Below are positions 33,447 through 44,894 of a stretch of DNA of 64,000 nucleotides, one piece after another. The stretch spans positions 142,572,541 through 142,636,540 of the forward strand of contig CM077012.1 of assembly GCA_039090855.1 (NCBI GenBank), given 5' to 3'. The DNA is from Macrothele yani (taxonomy: Eukaryota > Arthropoda > Arachnida > Araneae > Macrothelidae). The number at the start of each line of letters is the position of its first letter. Position 1 is the stretch's first letter. The translations under genes and the position numbers were made by a program. The notes under the pieces were generated by a model that worked only from the letters and a program-made list of their open reading frames with translations, did no database searches and had not been told where the DNA came from.

Positions 33447-33939
33447 CACGCTGCTTTTGTACACAAATAAACTGCTGACAGCATTTTCACACAAAATTAA
33501 ATTACACTTTCTGTACATACTGAGTACTTGATGTTACACAGTAAGAACAAACATGATAGAGGATAAACAACTTCACTACTGATTGAGTTCTTGAACACCC
33601 ACTACTCCAAGAGTGAGACAGCTGGAGAAGGCTTACGCACTGCACTCGTGTGATCCACTAAAGCTTCTCTCATCCAAGTTGGCACGCCAGGTCTTTGTCT
33701 CCATTGTTTTTATTTTTTTGCTGAACCCAGGCGAACTGAAACAATATTATCTAATTGTTTGCGGAATTAAATTTGAATCATTATTTTTACTTATGTATCT
33801 TTATTTTTTAGTATTTTATATCACTTTTTCTTCTCATCATCCTACTTTTCATTCTCTCTCCTTTAATTATTTTTGACAAAAAAAATGCCGCCTCCTCAGG
33901 AGTGCCGCCCTAGTGCATCGCACCGGCCCTGCCTATTGG

Positions 33940-34740
33940 TGTTTGAGGAAAACTAGGAATGATGTTAACTCTACTTTGTGTTTTTCAACTTCAGAAGCAG
34001 GTCTATTACCCTGATAATGTTAAATAAAGCAGAAGAAAACAGTATAGGTTTGGGGGAAAAAATAAATGTGGACACTGAAAGTGGCCAGGTACTTAAGGAA
34101 TCAAAAGCAAAAAAATGTCCGATATCCTGGCATGTATTGTAGAAAAAAAGAAATTCTGCGTAGGTATCCAAAAGGATAGAATTTTCTTGCTGCCTTGTAC
34201 TGATAGAATGTTTCAAAATAAAATAAAATTTATTAATCTTCCCCCTTGTTTTGTTGAAGTGCATATAAACATTTGTGTGTAACTATTGCAAAACAAGATA
34301 TACGGTTTTAGCTCTGTGTGGTGGACATTTTATATTGTATAACAAACTAACATCATAAAAATCTTTCTGATTATTATGCAATCTTCTGGTTTTCATTAAA
34401 TTTAGTTGGAAGCTATGCAATGCAGTTCAGATAAGCAAAAAAACTTTAAAATCCACAGAAAATTTCGATGGAAAACATTATATACACAAACGTGGAGACT
34501 CCCGATTTTCAGCCATTCCTCCTGCCCTCCGGATAAATGTTAAATTCTCCCGATTTTCGCCAATAATCAGCCGTTACGATGGTCGAAATAACGAAATTCC
34601 ATCAACCACCGCCTTGGATCGACGCAAAAGAAAAAGATTTCGAACCACTTGTGAAATCTTTTTCTTTCTGCGTCGATGCAAGACGGCATTTACAGTCATC
34701 AGTATCGTACTTTTCCTCTCCTCATATCTGCAAAAGAAAG
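33940..34740. other. intergenic AT-rich stretch
   Basis: No element ends or coding similarity, except an inverted pair AAAGAAAAAGATTTCG/CGAAATCTTTTTCTTT-like at about 34620-34675. Confidence 0.45.
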
Positions 34741-35677
34741 CCACCCCTGGTGGCGCAGTGGTCTATTTTATGTTGATTACAAACACACTCGCGCGCGCCA
34801 GCTGTGACCTACTCATTGTTTCACGTCTCCCCGCTCTTAGCTGCGAGCTCTGTTTATGTTTTCTTCAGAGTTTTTGCAGAGTGCTTTTCAGTTTTGCTTT
34901 ACTGTGGAGATTTTTATTTCTTGTTTTGCACCATGTTTGTCTCTTTTCCTTTCTTTGTCACATTTTGTAGAAGATTAATGTGCTCCAATTCTTTGAATTC
35001 ATCAAACATCTCAATGTGTTGAATTTTTTTACGTGGTTATAATTCATATTATACATAAATGTCAACTTTCTGTTGTTGCATTATTTACTGTTTCTCACGT
35101 TATTGTTGAAATGCATTTATGTATAATATTAATGAGCTCCTTTGTTCATATCTAATTGCGAATCTGTTATTGTCAGCTTTGTTTTATCTTCTATTGTAGC
35201 ATTTTGTGTACACTTAGTTTGCGTTTTTTTTTCTCATTACTTTTTGCGGGAGATTTTTCCTTTTGCATTACGCCACTTTATTTCTATATTATAAACGTTT
35301 CCCGAAAGCATTTCAACAATAACGTGAGAAACAGTAAATAATGCAACAGAAAGTTGACATTTATGTATAATATTATTGTGCTCCTTTGTTCATATCTAAT
35401 TGCGAATCTGTTGTTGTCAGCTTTGTTTTATCTTCTATTATAGTATTTTGTGTACACTTAGTTTGTGATTTTTTTTTCTCATTCCTTTTGCATTACACCA
35501 CTTTCGCGGTTTTTAATGTTTTATTTTATGTCATATCTTTGGCAATTTGTTTCTTCTTTACATATTAGCAGCTGTTATTGTCTTTGCTGCATAATAAAGT
35601 TGCGAAACTGAGGCTGGCTTTCGACAAATTGTCCGAGATGGGTACAGGTTCGAATCGTAGTGGGGCACGGATGTTGC
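34741..35677 (+). mobile_element. SINE split by an ~850-bp insertion
   Basis: The first 25 bp (CCACCCCTGGTGGCGCAGTG, then GTCTA) match the SINE head. The following part of the same SINE (ACAGGTTCGAATCGTAGTGG, GGCACGGATGTTG) reappears at about 35613-35677. The intervening DNA at about 34766-35610 therefore looks like an insertion. No clear target duplication was found. Confidence 0.55.
35050..35520. repeat. module with mixed inverted and direct repeats
   Basis: CATAAATGTCAACTTTCTGT with the next ~45 bp (35052-35116) is inverted at about 35300-35365. The following stretch, CTCCTTTGTTCATATCTAAT onward (from about 35135), is repeated directly from about 35380. So a ~240-bp unit was duplicated directly with an inverted copy of its start between. 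No coding potential. Confidence 0.75.
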
Positions 35678-35990
35678 ATACTTGCTAACTTTTATGGATT
35701 TCTGCTTAATTTTACTGACTTACGGTTAGAAGTCTTTTTTTTTTTTTTTTACGAATTTTTTAATATTTCGATTGCTCAATTGAAATATTTCAATCCCCTG
35801 CAGGCTGCAACCATCCATTTAGATTTTCTACTGGACCTTACGAGCGCCGTGTTACGCAATGATGTCATCTTTGACTCGCCGGCTCCGCATCGTGCGGTAG
35901 CTCTCTCTCTCTCTCTCTCCATGGAAGTACTCAAGTGACGTGCCGACCAGAGTTCTCCAAAATGCGTAATCTAATTACGCGTCTAGTACG

Positions 35991-36200
35991 CATCAAAATT
36001 TTATCAACACATAAAAAATATGCATCGGGAATTTTTTTCCCCGCGTAAAAGTATGCATCGTTAATTTTTTCTCTCCGCGTAAAAGTACGCATCGGGAATT
36101 TTTCTCAGGCCGTGAAAAATACGCATCATGAAATTTTCTCGGCGCGTAAAACTACTCATCGAAGAATTTTACCAATTTGTAAAAATTCGCATCGGGACGA
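35991..36200. repeat. minisatellite, 32-34-bp unit, six copies
   Basis: Units start at 35991, 36023, 36056, 36090, 36124 and 36157, each beginning CATCG or CATCA and most containing CCGCGTAAAAGTA or a variant; a partial seventh begins at 36190. The units diverge noticeably, so the array is old. Confidence 0.85.
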
Positions 36201-36333
36201 TATTTCGTCTTTCAAAGACGGAAGTAAACAAAATAACGATTTTTTCTGTAATCGTAATTTCTTTTTCCTGTGATGTTGCCTCTGTCTAGTATTATTGTTA
36301 TAATATCATTTTATTCCGTAAATATTTGTATTT

Positions 36334-39300
36334 GATGGGTTCCATTTCAACTCAGGCAGGGTCGTACCATCATGGTCTCAGATTTCTCTAAAAAAATTAA
36401 GGGGTGTTCCTTGACTAAAATAAGGAGACCCATATTTTTTCTTTCGGCAAGAAAAATTTTCCCTTCGAGATAGACGGTTTCAAATCTTGCACCGTCAAAC
36501 AAGCTCTCTAGAAAACGGTTATTTTTCCTAACTTCAGCGAGTCATTGCAGCAGAGTTAAAAAAGATAGCGTGTTCTTGTATTTTTACATTGTGTGTATAA
36601 CATATAATAATATATGGTGCTAAAATTTGCTACACATCGTATGATTAAAATTTAAAAAAATCGCAAACTTTGTGATTTTTAAACAGGTTTGGATGGAGTT
36701 TTTTCTATATTCGTTTTTTTCGTTAAAGACATACAAATGTGCACTTTCTTTGTAATTTTTTGTGTGTCTGTGAAACTGCTAGTTTCCGCGTTTTGGTAGC
36801 GTTAAAAACAGCCGATTTTCAAAAATCTCTAACTTTGCCAACGATTTTCTCAAAAAGGCCATTTTTTAAAATTCTGAAAATTAAATCCCTGTTTCATTAT
36901 CAACAGGAGAATATCTGTGTAAATTTTCACGGACCTAAAAACGCCCGTTTCCGAGTTAGACGCGTTTGAATTCGGTTTGAAAGCCTACGATTTCCCGTGT
37001 TCTAATGGCGCCATTTTGGAAAAATCTCAGGCGCAAAGTACGTACGTTATCTCTTACCCGAATCAAAGCGTTAGATATTCTTTACCCGAATGACGGAATG
37101 AGAGCATTGGGTCAGCTGGCCCTGGTTGGATACATCCACCTCACACTTCCCCGAGTGATGACATGCCTATAAAACTGTCGGGGGGTAACCAATACATAAA
37201 GAAAATTCTTGCTGCTCCACTAACAAAGTTCAGTTGCGAAAGACAGCAGCAGTTGTTTGTTTACGTTATATACTTAAACATCGCATAAGAAAAGACTATG
37301 AAAGAGTAGAAAACTGTTGTGAAATAATTTTAAGAAAAAGAGTGCAGGCACGTGTACCGTAAGTTAATTTTCGATGGCTAAACAACCTCGAGTTTTTCTG
37401 TTAGTTGCTAATTGTAGGCTACTGTCAGAAGAGAGCAGTTACTGTTTTGTTATAGTTGCTAAAGTTAACCTCAGTTTTTCGTAATAGTAAAATATTCGCT
37501 CAGGAGAATTTTGTCCTCTGCGAACGGGGGAGAAGGTGCAGTGCTCTTGACCTCGCTGCTGGGTTGATAGCGCTGGTCGCTACCGAAACTCTGCTTACCT
37601 CCTCTCCAAAACGTAATGGCAATTGTCTAATCTACTAAATAAATAACAATTAACACATACGCGTGCATGCTTATTCATAGAATGTAAGTTGAGTATATTT
37701 CCTGTTCAATCAACTGATTTTGCAAGCAGAATACATATACAACTTATGCACTTATAATGGTGTAAAGATTTTTATCTATTTAAAACATATTCATAAATTT
37801 CAATTTTTTTTAAAGAGGGGGGGGGGTGATTGTGTTCTTAGTGATTTCCACCTGGGCCACGATAAACCATGCACTGCCCATGGCTTCTGTTCCCTTAGAA
37901 GATAATCCTGGATCGATGGGAGACCAGCGGAGTTTTGACCCCCCACCCACCCACCACCCCTCACGTGTTGGTGAGGTGTCTCAAAGCTAGGTAGCTTTCA
38001 AAAATGTTTCAACTTAGTTGGCTGGTAACAAGAGAGGGATTCCATTTCAACTCTGGCAGGGTCGTACCATCACGGTCTCAGATTTCTCTAAAAAAAAATT
38101 AAGGGGGTGTTCCTTGATTAAAATAAGGAGACCCATATCTTTTCTTTCGGCAAGAAAAAAATTTCCCTTTGAGACAAAGGTTTTCAAATCTTCCACCGTC
38201 AAACAAGCTCTCTAAAAAACGGTTATTTTTCCTAACTTCAGCGAGTCATTGCAGCAGAATTAAAGATATTTTGTTCTGGTATTTTTTATTACATTGTGTG
38301 TATAACGTATAATAAGTGATGCTAATATTTTTTACACATCGTATGATTAAAATTTTAAAAAATCGTAAACTTCGATTTAAAAAGAAAATTGAAATTTTTA
38401 AGATTTTTTTTAACTGGTTCAAATCGAGTTTTTTTCTATACTCGTTTTTTTGTTAAAGACATACAAATGTGCACTTTATTTGCAATTTTTTTATGTGTCT
38501 GTGAAACTGTTAGTTTCTGCAGCGTTAAAAACAGCCGATTTTGAAAAATCTCCAACTTTGCCAACGATTTTCTCAAAAAAGCCCTTTTTTAAAATTCTGA
38601 AAATTAAATCCCTGTTTCATTATCAACAGGAGAATATCTGTGTAAATTTTCACGGACCTAAAAACGTTCGTTTCCGAGTTAGACACGTTTGAATTTCATT
38701 TGAAAACCTACGATTTCTCCGTGTTCTAAAGGCGCAATTTTGGAAAAATCTCAGGCGCAAAGTATGTATTCTCTTACCCGAATGAGAGCGTTGGATCCGT
38801 CCACCTGACCCTACCCTGGGCGATAACACGCCTAAAAACGGTCTTGGAAAAAAAAATAACAAATCTATATATATAGATTTGAATGTATGTCTGCTAAACA
38901 AATTTACAGTTTTCAATTTAAAACCACCAAACTTGGTATACTATCTCATGGTACCCTAACTTAAACCGTAGACGGTTTTTGTAAGGGGTCAGAGCCCGAG
39001 GTCAAGGGGCTCCACACAAAACTTCCATAAAATCTAGTTTTCAATTTAGAACCACCAAATTTGGAATACTATAGCATGGTACCCTAACTTAGACCGCAGA
39101 CTGTTTTTGGAAGGGGTCGGAGCCCTGGGTCAAAAGGGCCCCCACACAAAATTTCCGTAAAATATACTTGTAAACTATAGTGCCCTAACTGAGACCGTAG
39201 ATGGTTTTGGAAGGGGGGTAGAGCCCTGGGTGGGTGGGAGCCCGTGGTCAAAGGGCCCCACGCAAAATTTCCGTAAAATCTAGTTTTCAATTTAGAACCA

Positions 39301-39338
39301 TCAAATTTGGTATACTTTTTCTTGGCACCCTAACTTTG
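36334..39338 (+). repeat. left arm of the palindrome, with internal direct duplication
   Basis: Two direct modules begin CCATTTCAACTC (36346 and 38043) and continue through GTCTCAGATTTCTCTAAAA, CGGTTATTTTTCCTAACTTC and AGCCGATTTT. A unique segment between them (about 37140-37980) holds a G run, the GGGTCAGCTGGCCC/GGATACATCC area and a GC-richer stretch. Terminal to the second module lies the ~125-bp tandem repeat at 38916-39335. Confidence 0.88.
38916..39335. repeat. ~125-bp tandem repeat near the palindrome centre
   Basis: Units begin TTCAATTTAAAACCACCAAA or TTTAGAACCACCAAATTTGG and run through CCCTAACTTA, AGGGGTC...GAGCCC and AAAATTTCC. About 3.5 units occur in the left arm, one shortened, but fewer than two in the right arm (39414-39600). 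GC-rich blocks inside the unit contain G runs. Confidence 0.75.
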
Positions 39339-39413
39339 TAAAATATTTTACGAAAATTTTGTAGGGGGGGGGTCTTGACCCCGGGCTCCGACCCCTTCCC
39401 AAAACCGTCTAGT

Positions 39414-42136
39414 CAAAGTTAGGGTGCCAAGAAAAAGTATACCAAATTTGATGGTTCTAAATTGAAAACTAGATTTTACGGAAATTTTGCGTGGGGCCCT
39501 TTGACCTGGGCTCCCCTCTTCGAAAAACCATCTATGGTCTAAGTTAGAGTACCATGAGATAGCATACCAAGTTTGATGGTTCTAAATTGACATACATTCA
39601 ATTCTATATATATATAGATTTGTTATTTTTTTCCCCCAAGACCGTTTCTTAGGCATGTTATCGCTCAGGGTAGGGTGAGGTGGACGGATCCAACACTCTC
39701 ATTCGAGTAAGAGAAAACGTACTTTGCGCCTTAGATTTTTCCAAAATGGCGCCTTTAGAACACGGAGAAATCGTAGGTTTTAAAACCAAATTCAAACGCG
39801 TCTAACTCTAAAGCGGGAGTTTTTAGGTCTGTGAAAATTTACACAGATATTCTCCTGTTGATAATAAAACAGGGATTTAATTTTCAGAATTTTAAAAAAG
39901 GGCTTTTTTGAGAAAATCGTTGGCAAAGTTGGAGATTTTTCAAAATCGGCTGTTTTTAACGCTGCGGAAACTAGCAGTTTCACAGACACATAAAAAATTG
40001 CAAATAAAGTGCACATTTGTATGTCTTTAACAAAAAAACGAGTATAGAAAAAAAACTCGATTTGAACCAGTTAAAAAAAATCTTAAAAATTTCAATTTTT
40101 CTTTTTAAATCGAAGTTTACGATTTTTTAAAATTTTAATCATACGATGTGTAAAAAATATTAGCATCACTTATTATTTATACGTTATACACACAATGTAA
40201 TAAAAAATACCAGAACAAAATATCTTTAATTCTGCTGCAATGACTCGCTGAAGTTAGGAAAAATAACCGTTTTTTAGACAGCTTGTTTGACGGTGGAAGA
40301 TTTGAAAACCTCTGCCTCAAAGGGAAAAATTTTTCTTGCCGAAAGAAAAGATATGGGTCTCCTTATTTTAATCAAGGAACAACCCCTTAATTTTTTTAGA
40401 GAAATCTGAGACCGTGATGGTACGGCCCTGCCAGAGTTGAAATGGAATCCCTCTCTTGTTACCAGCCAACTAAGTTGAAACATTTTTGAAAGCTACCTAA
40501 ACACCTCACCAACACGTGAGGGGGTGGGGGTCAAAACTCCGCTGGTCTCCCATCGATCCAGGATTATCTTCCAAGGGAACAGAAGCCATGGGCAGTGCAT
40601 GGTTTATCGTGGCCCAGGTGGAAATCACTAAGAACACGACACCCCCCCCCCTCTTTAAAAAAATTGAAATTTATGAATATGTTTTAAATAGATAAAAATC
40701 TTTACACCATTATAAGTGCATAAGTTGTATATGTATTCTACTTGCAAAATCAGTTGATTGAACAGGAAATATACTCAACTTACATTTTATGAATGCATGC
40801 ACGCGTATGTGTTAATTGTTATTTATTTAGTAGATTAGACAATTGCCATTACGTTTTGGAGAGGAGGTAAGCAGAGTTTCGGTAGCGACCAGCGCTATCA
40901 ACCCAGCAGCGAGGTCAAGAGCATTGCACCTTCTCCCCCGTTCGCAGAGGACAAAATTCTCCTGCGCGAATATTTTACTATTACAATAAACTGAGGTTAA
41001 CTTTAGCAACTATAACAAAACAGTAACTGCTCTCTTCTGACAGTAGCCTACAATTAAATTAGCAACTCCCAGAAAAACTCGAGGTTGTTTAGCCATCGAA
41101 AATTAACTTACGGTACACGTGCCTGCACTCTTTCATAGTCTTTTCTTATGCGATGTTTAAGTATATAACGTAAACAAACAACTGCTGCTGTCTTTCGCAA
41201 CTCAACTTTGTTAGTTGAGCAGCAAGAATTTTCTTTATGTATTGGTTACCCCCCCCCGACAGTTTTATAGGCATGTCATCACTCGGGGAAGGGTGAGGTG
41301 GATGTATCCAACCAGGGCCAGCTGACCCAATGCTCTCATTCCATCATTCGGGCAAAGAATATCTAACGCTTTGATTCGGGTAAGAGATAACGTACGTACT
41401 TTGCGCCTGAGATTTTTTCCAAAATGGCGCCTTTAGAACACGGGAAATCGTAGGCTTTCAAACCGAATTCAAACGCGTCTAACTCGGAAACGGGCGTTTT
41501 TAGGTCCGTGAAAATTTACACAGATGTTCTCCTGTTGATAATGAAACAGGGATTTAATTTTCAGAATTTTAAAAAATGGCCTTTTTGAGAAAATCGTTGG
41601 CAAAGTTAGAGATTTTTCAAAATCGGCTGTTTTTAATGCTGCCGAAACGCGGAAACTAGCAGTTTCACAGACACACAAAAAATTACAAATAAAGTGCACA
41701 TTTGTATGTCTTTAACGAAAAAAACGAATATAGAAAAAACTCCATCCAAACCTGTTTAAAAAAACTTAAAAAATTCAATTTTTTTTAAAAATCACAAAGT
41801 TTACGATTTTTTTTAAATTTTAATCATACGATGTGTAGCAAATGTTAGCACCATATATTATTATATGTTATATACACAATGTAAAAAAATACAAGAACAC
41901 GATATCTTTTTTAACTCTGCTGCAATGACTCGCTGAAGTTAGGAAAAATAACCGTTTTCTAGAGAGCTTGTTTGACGGTGCAAGATTTGAAACCGTCTAT
42001 CTCGAAGGAAAATTTTTTCTTGCCGAAAGAAAAAATATGGGTCTCCTTATTTTAGTCAAGGAACACCCCTTAATTTTTTTAGAGAAATCTGAGACCATGA
42101 TGGTACGACCCTGCCTGAGTTGAAATGGAACCCATC
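39414..42136 (-). repeat. right arm of the palindrome
   Basis: This is the reverse complement of 36334-39338, including both modules and the segment between. It is shorter by about 280 bp, mainly because it has fewer ~125-bp repeat units. Scattered substitutions and indels (for example 4 bases near 41052) separate the arms. Confidence 0.88.
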
Positions 42137-42144
42137 ATTTCAGT

Positions 42145-43770
42145 CTGAAAATGGAGGAAAAAATTTCCGAATACGGAAATTCAAGGGCGAAAAAAAAAAA
42201 AAAAAAGCTATTAATTGTATCTGGTTGACAACTATTTTCACTATGCATATAAACATACAGTCTGCATTTAGAATAACTTTTTAAACATTAAAAATGCTAT
42301 GTACCAATAATACTACTTCTTGAAAATTGCTCCTGCATCTGAAAAATGTCGATAAAAAATAGCGCTCATGTGAGTTTATGAGCTGTAAAAAATCTCCTGA
42401 TTTTTAGATTTTGAAAGGTTGGCACGTCTGTATACTTTTTTTTTCTTTTGCCAAAGAGCAAAGCAATGTGTTTATTGCATTGGGTGATATATTTGCTAAA
42501 AACGCTAGCTTTTTGTACAAATAAATGTTGCATGAGATAACTTTCATCCTAATAAAAGATTGTGTAGACAACTTTATAAAATGATATTGCACAAGGCTTT
42601 GAACTGTAACGAAAAAACTCTGTTAGGCACATCTATTTGGTGTGACTAAAAATGGGATCATTAACAAAAGAATATTCCAACATCCAAGAAATTACCTGCC
42701 ATCCCCCCCTCCCCCATAAACATAGGCACCAGGGTTATCAAAAATTATGTAGCTAAACAAAGTATCAGTTACCTCACTTCACTTGCAATATCATCTTTAA
42801 GATTTACTGGTTCCCATTCCCTATAATTCATCTACAAACCTTTCAAAACTTCCAAAAATCTTAAATGAAACTCATTTTATTTTGTGTATTGCTAGTTATT
42901 GTGTAATAATTCTGTAGTTTGAGAATTCCTTATTATGGGATTTAGTAAAAATATTTTTTTTTAAATTAGCAAATTTTTGGAGATGACTTATCTTCATCAG
43001 GCTTTTTTGAAAACTAATAATTTTTAGAGAATCCCATCCAAAATTATTGGTATAAATTAGCCATTAAACCTTCTCCATCCAATCAATAACTAAAGACAGA
43101 GATTCACCATGGACCCCTTAAACTGCCCTTGTGGGTATTACATCTCACAGTTGCTATATCCTCAGGAGAAAAATTTTATATTTGCAACACTTTTATAGTC
43201 AATCCATTACAGAATTTTTGAACATGGAGATGTCAAGAAAGGCCTTTTGTCTACAGCTGTTTCTTTAACCACAAAAGAAGATACTTCTGCTACACCAAAC
43301 TAGAATAACATCAAAAGGATTTCTCCATTGGCCAACAAAATTTCCTTTCACTACAGAGAGTAGAGAAATTTTATTGAATACAAACTTTTATATACCAAAT
43401 CACACCTTTTAATATTCTAATTATTTGCAAATCTCAACCGCCAACAGACCTATAAATAAGATCCAACATGTGAAATCTTGAGGGCCGAGCAGTGATGAAA
43501 ATATATCTTTTCCTAAAAGGGAACTCTGCCAAATGACAAAGGTGGATGTGCAGCCTAAGGATCTTATTGGAAATAAATTTCTAAAATTATATGTAATAAA
43601 TAATTGACGTGGAAAGATCTGTCAGTAATTATTATGTGAATTGCCCTTACTTGACGATAAAAATGTAAGCAGTTCAACTGATATTGTCATTAAAATATTT
43701 TTTCTGCAATACTGATGTCCTCTAGGAAGGTCCTTTTTTGTCAAATGTATGTAGAACAAGAATTTTTTCT
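42145..43770. other. intergenic stretch without recognised features
   Basis: Contains a poly-A run (42191-42207) and an AATCTCCTGATTTTTAGATT piece, but no coding similarity or clear element ends. Confidence 0.45.
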
Positions 43771-43778
43771 CCAAAATA

Positions 43779-44889
43779 CACTGCTGGCCACCCAAAATGC
43801 AACACCAAGAAGGACACGAGATAGCAAAGCCAGATTTACTGGACACATAACAACAGATACAAAGATGAAACTATTGAGCTTACAGGCCCGTGGGACTTGC
43901 GGAACACGCAGACATCAATAGTTCGCGTGGCCCCCATGGCTGGCAATAACGGCCGCTACACGCCGCAGCATCGAACGAAAGAGGCTTTGAATGTGGGCTT
44001 GGGGTATGTCGGTCCAGGCTGCTTCCACACATTGCCACAGTTCATCAGGCGTAGCCGTGGGCGGTGCTTGCCGAGCCGTTCGGTTGCCGATCAGCGATGA
44101 GACGTGTTCGATGAGCGACATATCGGGAGAACAGGCGGGCCAAGGCAGCAGTGACACCTGGTGGGCCGTGTGAAGAATCGTTGCACGATGCGGGCACGCA
44201 TTGTCCTGTTGAAACGTGGCCGCTGGCAGGTCCTGCAGGTAAGGGAGGACTACAGGCACCAAAACGTCGGAGATGTAGCGGTGGCTGTTGAGTGTACTGG
44301 CGATGCGTACTAGATGGGTGCGGGTGTCATTTCCAATTGCGCCTCAAACCATAACGCCGGGCGACGAACCGGTATAGTGACGCATCATAAAGTCTCTCGC
44401 CGCGGTGCCGCCACATGCGGATCTGACCATTGTGGTGTTGCAGGCAGAAGTGAGATTCGTCGAAGAAGACAATGTCGTGCCATTCCGTAGTCCAGATGCA
44501 CCCACCGAATCCATACTCGCCTCACTGTGGCTGGATGTCCTCCCACACGGGTGCCGATGTCTCGGTACGATAAACCGCTGTCGTGATAAGCCACTATTCG
44601 TCCTCTGTCGAACTCCGAAACGTGCTGGAATGACTGCCGTATTCTGCGACGAGGCATCAGGAAGCTTCCCACGCACAGATCCAGCAGCACAACACACTTC
44701 CTCTACTTACACCCCGTCTTCTGTGCACCCCTCTTATAGTGCTTCTCGGTGGCGTGCCGGGCGCACATGATTTGCATATGCCGTGCGCTGCTAATCGTTT
44801 GCATATCCTCTCGCGGGTGAAGCATGCTGTGAATTTCAGGCCAATCGGATGCTTCCTTCTTGGTGTTGCATTTTGGGTGGCCAGCAGTG
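43779..44889 (-). mobile_element. Tc1-like transposon, copy 2 of the CACTGCTGG family
   Basis: The TIRs CACTGCTGGCCACCCAAAAT are identical at both ends over at least 25 bp, with TA on both sides (43777-43778, 44890-44891). It is 271 bp shorter than copy 1 (1881-3262) because of an internal deletion in the transposase, and lies in the opposite orientation. Confidence 0.92.
43915..44657 (-). pseudogene. Tc1-like transposase, internally deleted
   Basis: The start at 44657 reads MPRRRIRQSFQHVSEFDRGR and then SYRDIGTRVGGHPATVRRVW, a better-preserved N-terminus than in copy 1. A deletion then joins WIRWV directly to GLRNGTTLSS, so the middle helix-turn-helix and linker are lost. The core keeps FQQDNACPH and LLPWPACSPDMSLIEHV, but several residues between the aspartate and glutamate are lost, which shortens the DD34E spacing to about 31. 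The C-terminus ends IASHGGHANY. Frameshifts remain near 44340-44400, so the protein is inactive. Confidence 0.86.
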
Positions 44890-44894
44890 TAAAT

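Larger units (their letters stand above)
28116..33931 (-). mobile_element. hAT transposon of the ZMYM1-like group, with nested insertions
   Basis: The inverted termini CAGGGCCGGAGCTAG and (right end, opposite strand) CAGGGCCGGTGCGATG are flanked by an exact 8-bp duplication CCTATTGG (28108-28115, 33932-33939). A minus-strand hAT transposase remnant lies inside. A Tc1-like element, a TTAA-flanked MITE, a ~150-bp tandem repeat and a SINE also lie within these limits; the tandem repeat may belong to the element or be a later arrival. Confidence 0.82.
36334..42136. mobile_element. 5.8-kb near-perfect palindrome (foldback-like element)
   Basis: Everything from GATGGGTTCCATTTCAACTC at 36334 is mirrored from 42136 back to 39414. 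The arms are about 3.0 and 2.7 kb with a 75-bp spacer at 39339-39413. ATTT flanks both sides (36330-36333, 42137-42140) and might be a short target duplication, or chance. Each arm contains two related modules of about 800 bp in the same direction. No transposase, integrase or reverse transcriptase motif was recognised. Foldback-type DNA transposons, a Polinton TIR remnant or a simple inverted duplication are all possible. Confidence 0.85.

Noticed and set aside
33146..33478. protein with a repeated KRGPGPNPGEAW segment
   Set aside because: The frame is a reading of the SINE internal duplication and has no independent support.
35991..36200. CRISPR-like array
   Set aside because: Units of 32-34 bp are contiguous, degenerate and without unique spacers, in eukaryotic DNA; it is a minisatellite.
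37374..37484. small gene starting MAKQPRVFLLVANCRLL
   Set aside because: The mirror copy has a 4-base insertion that breaks the frame, and the frame has only about 35 codons.
36739..41699. four-copy small gene family
   Set aside because: The frames lie in modules of one palindrome; conservation follows from nucleotide identity, and no domain was recognised. Kept only as a low-interest finding.
35675..42431. outer element around the palindrome with CTTGCTAACTTTT and CGTGCCAACCTTT ends
   Set aside because: The inverted match is only about a dozen bases with mismatches, and the flanks do not form a convincing duplication.
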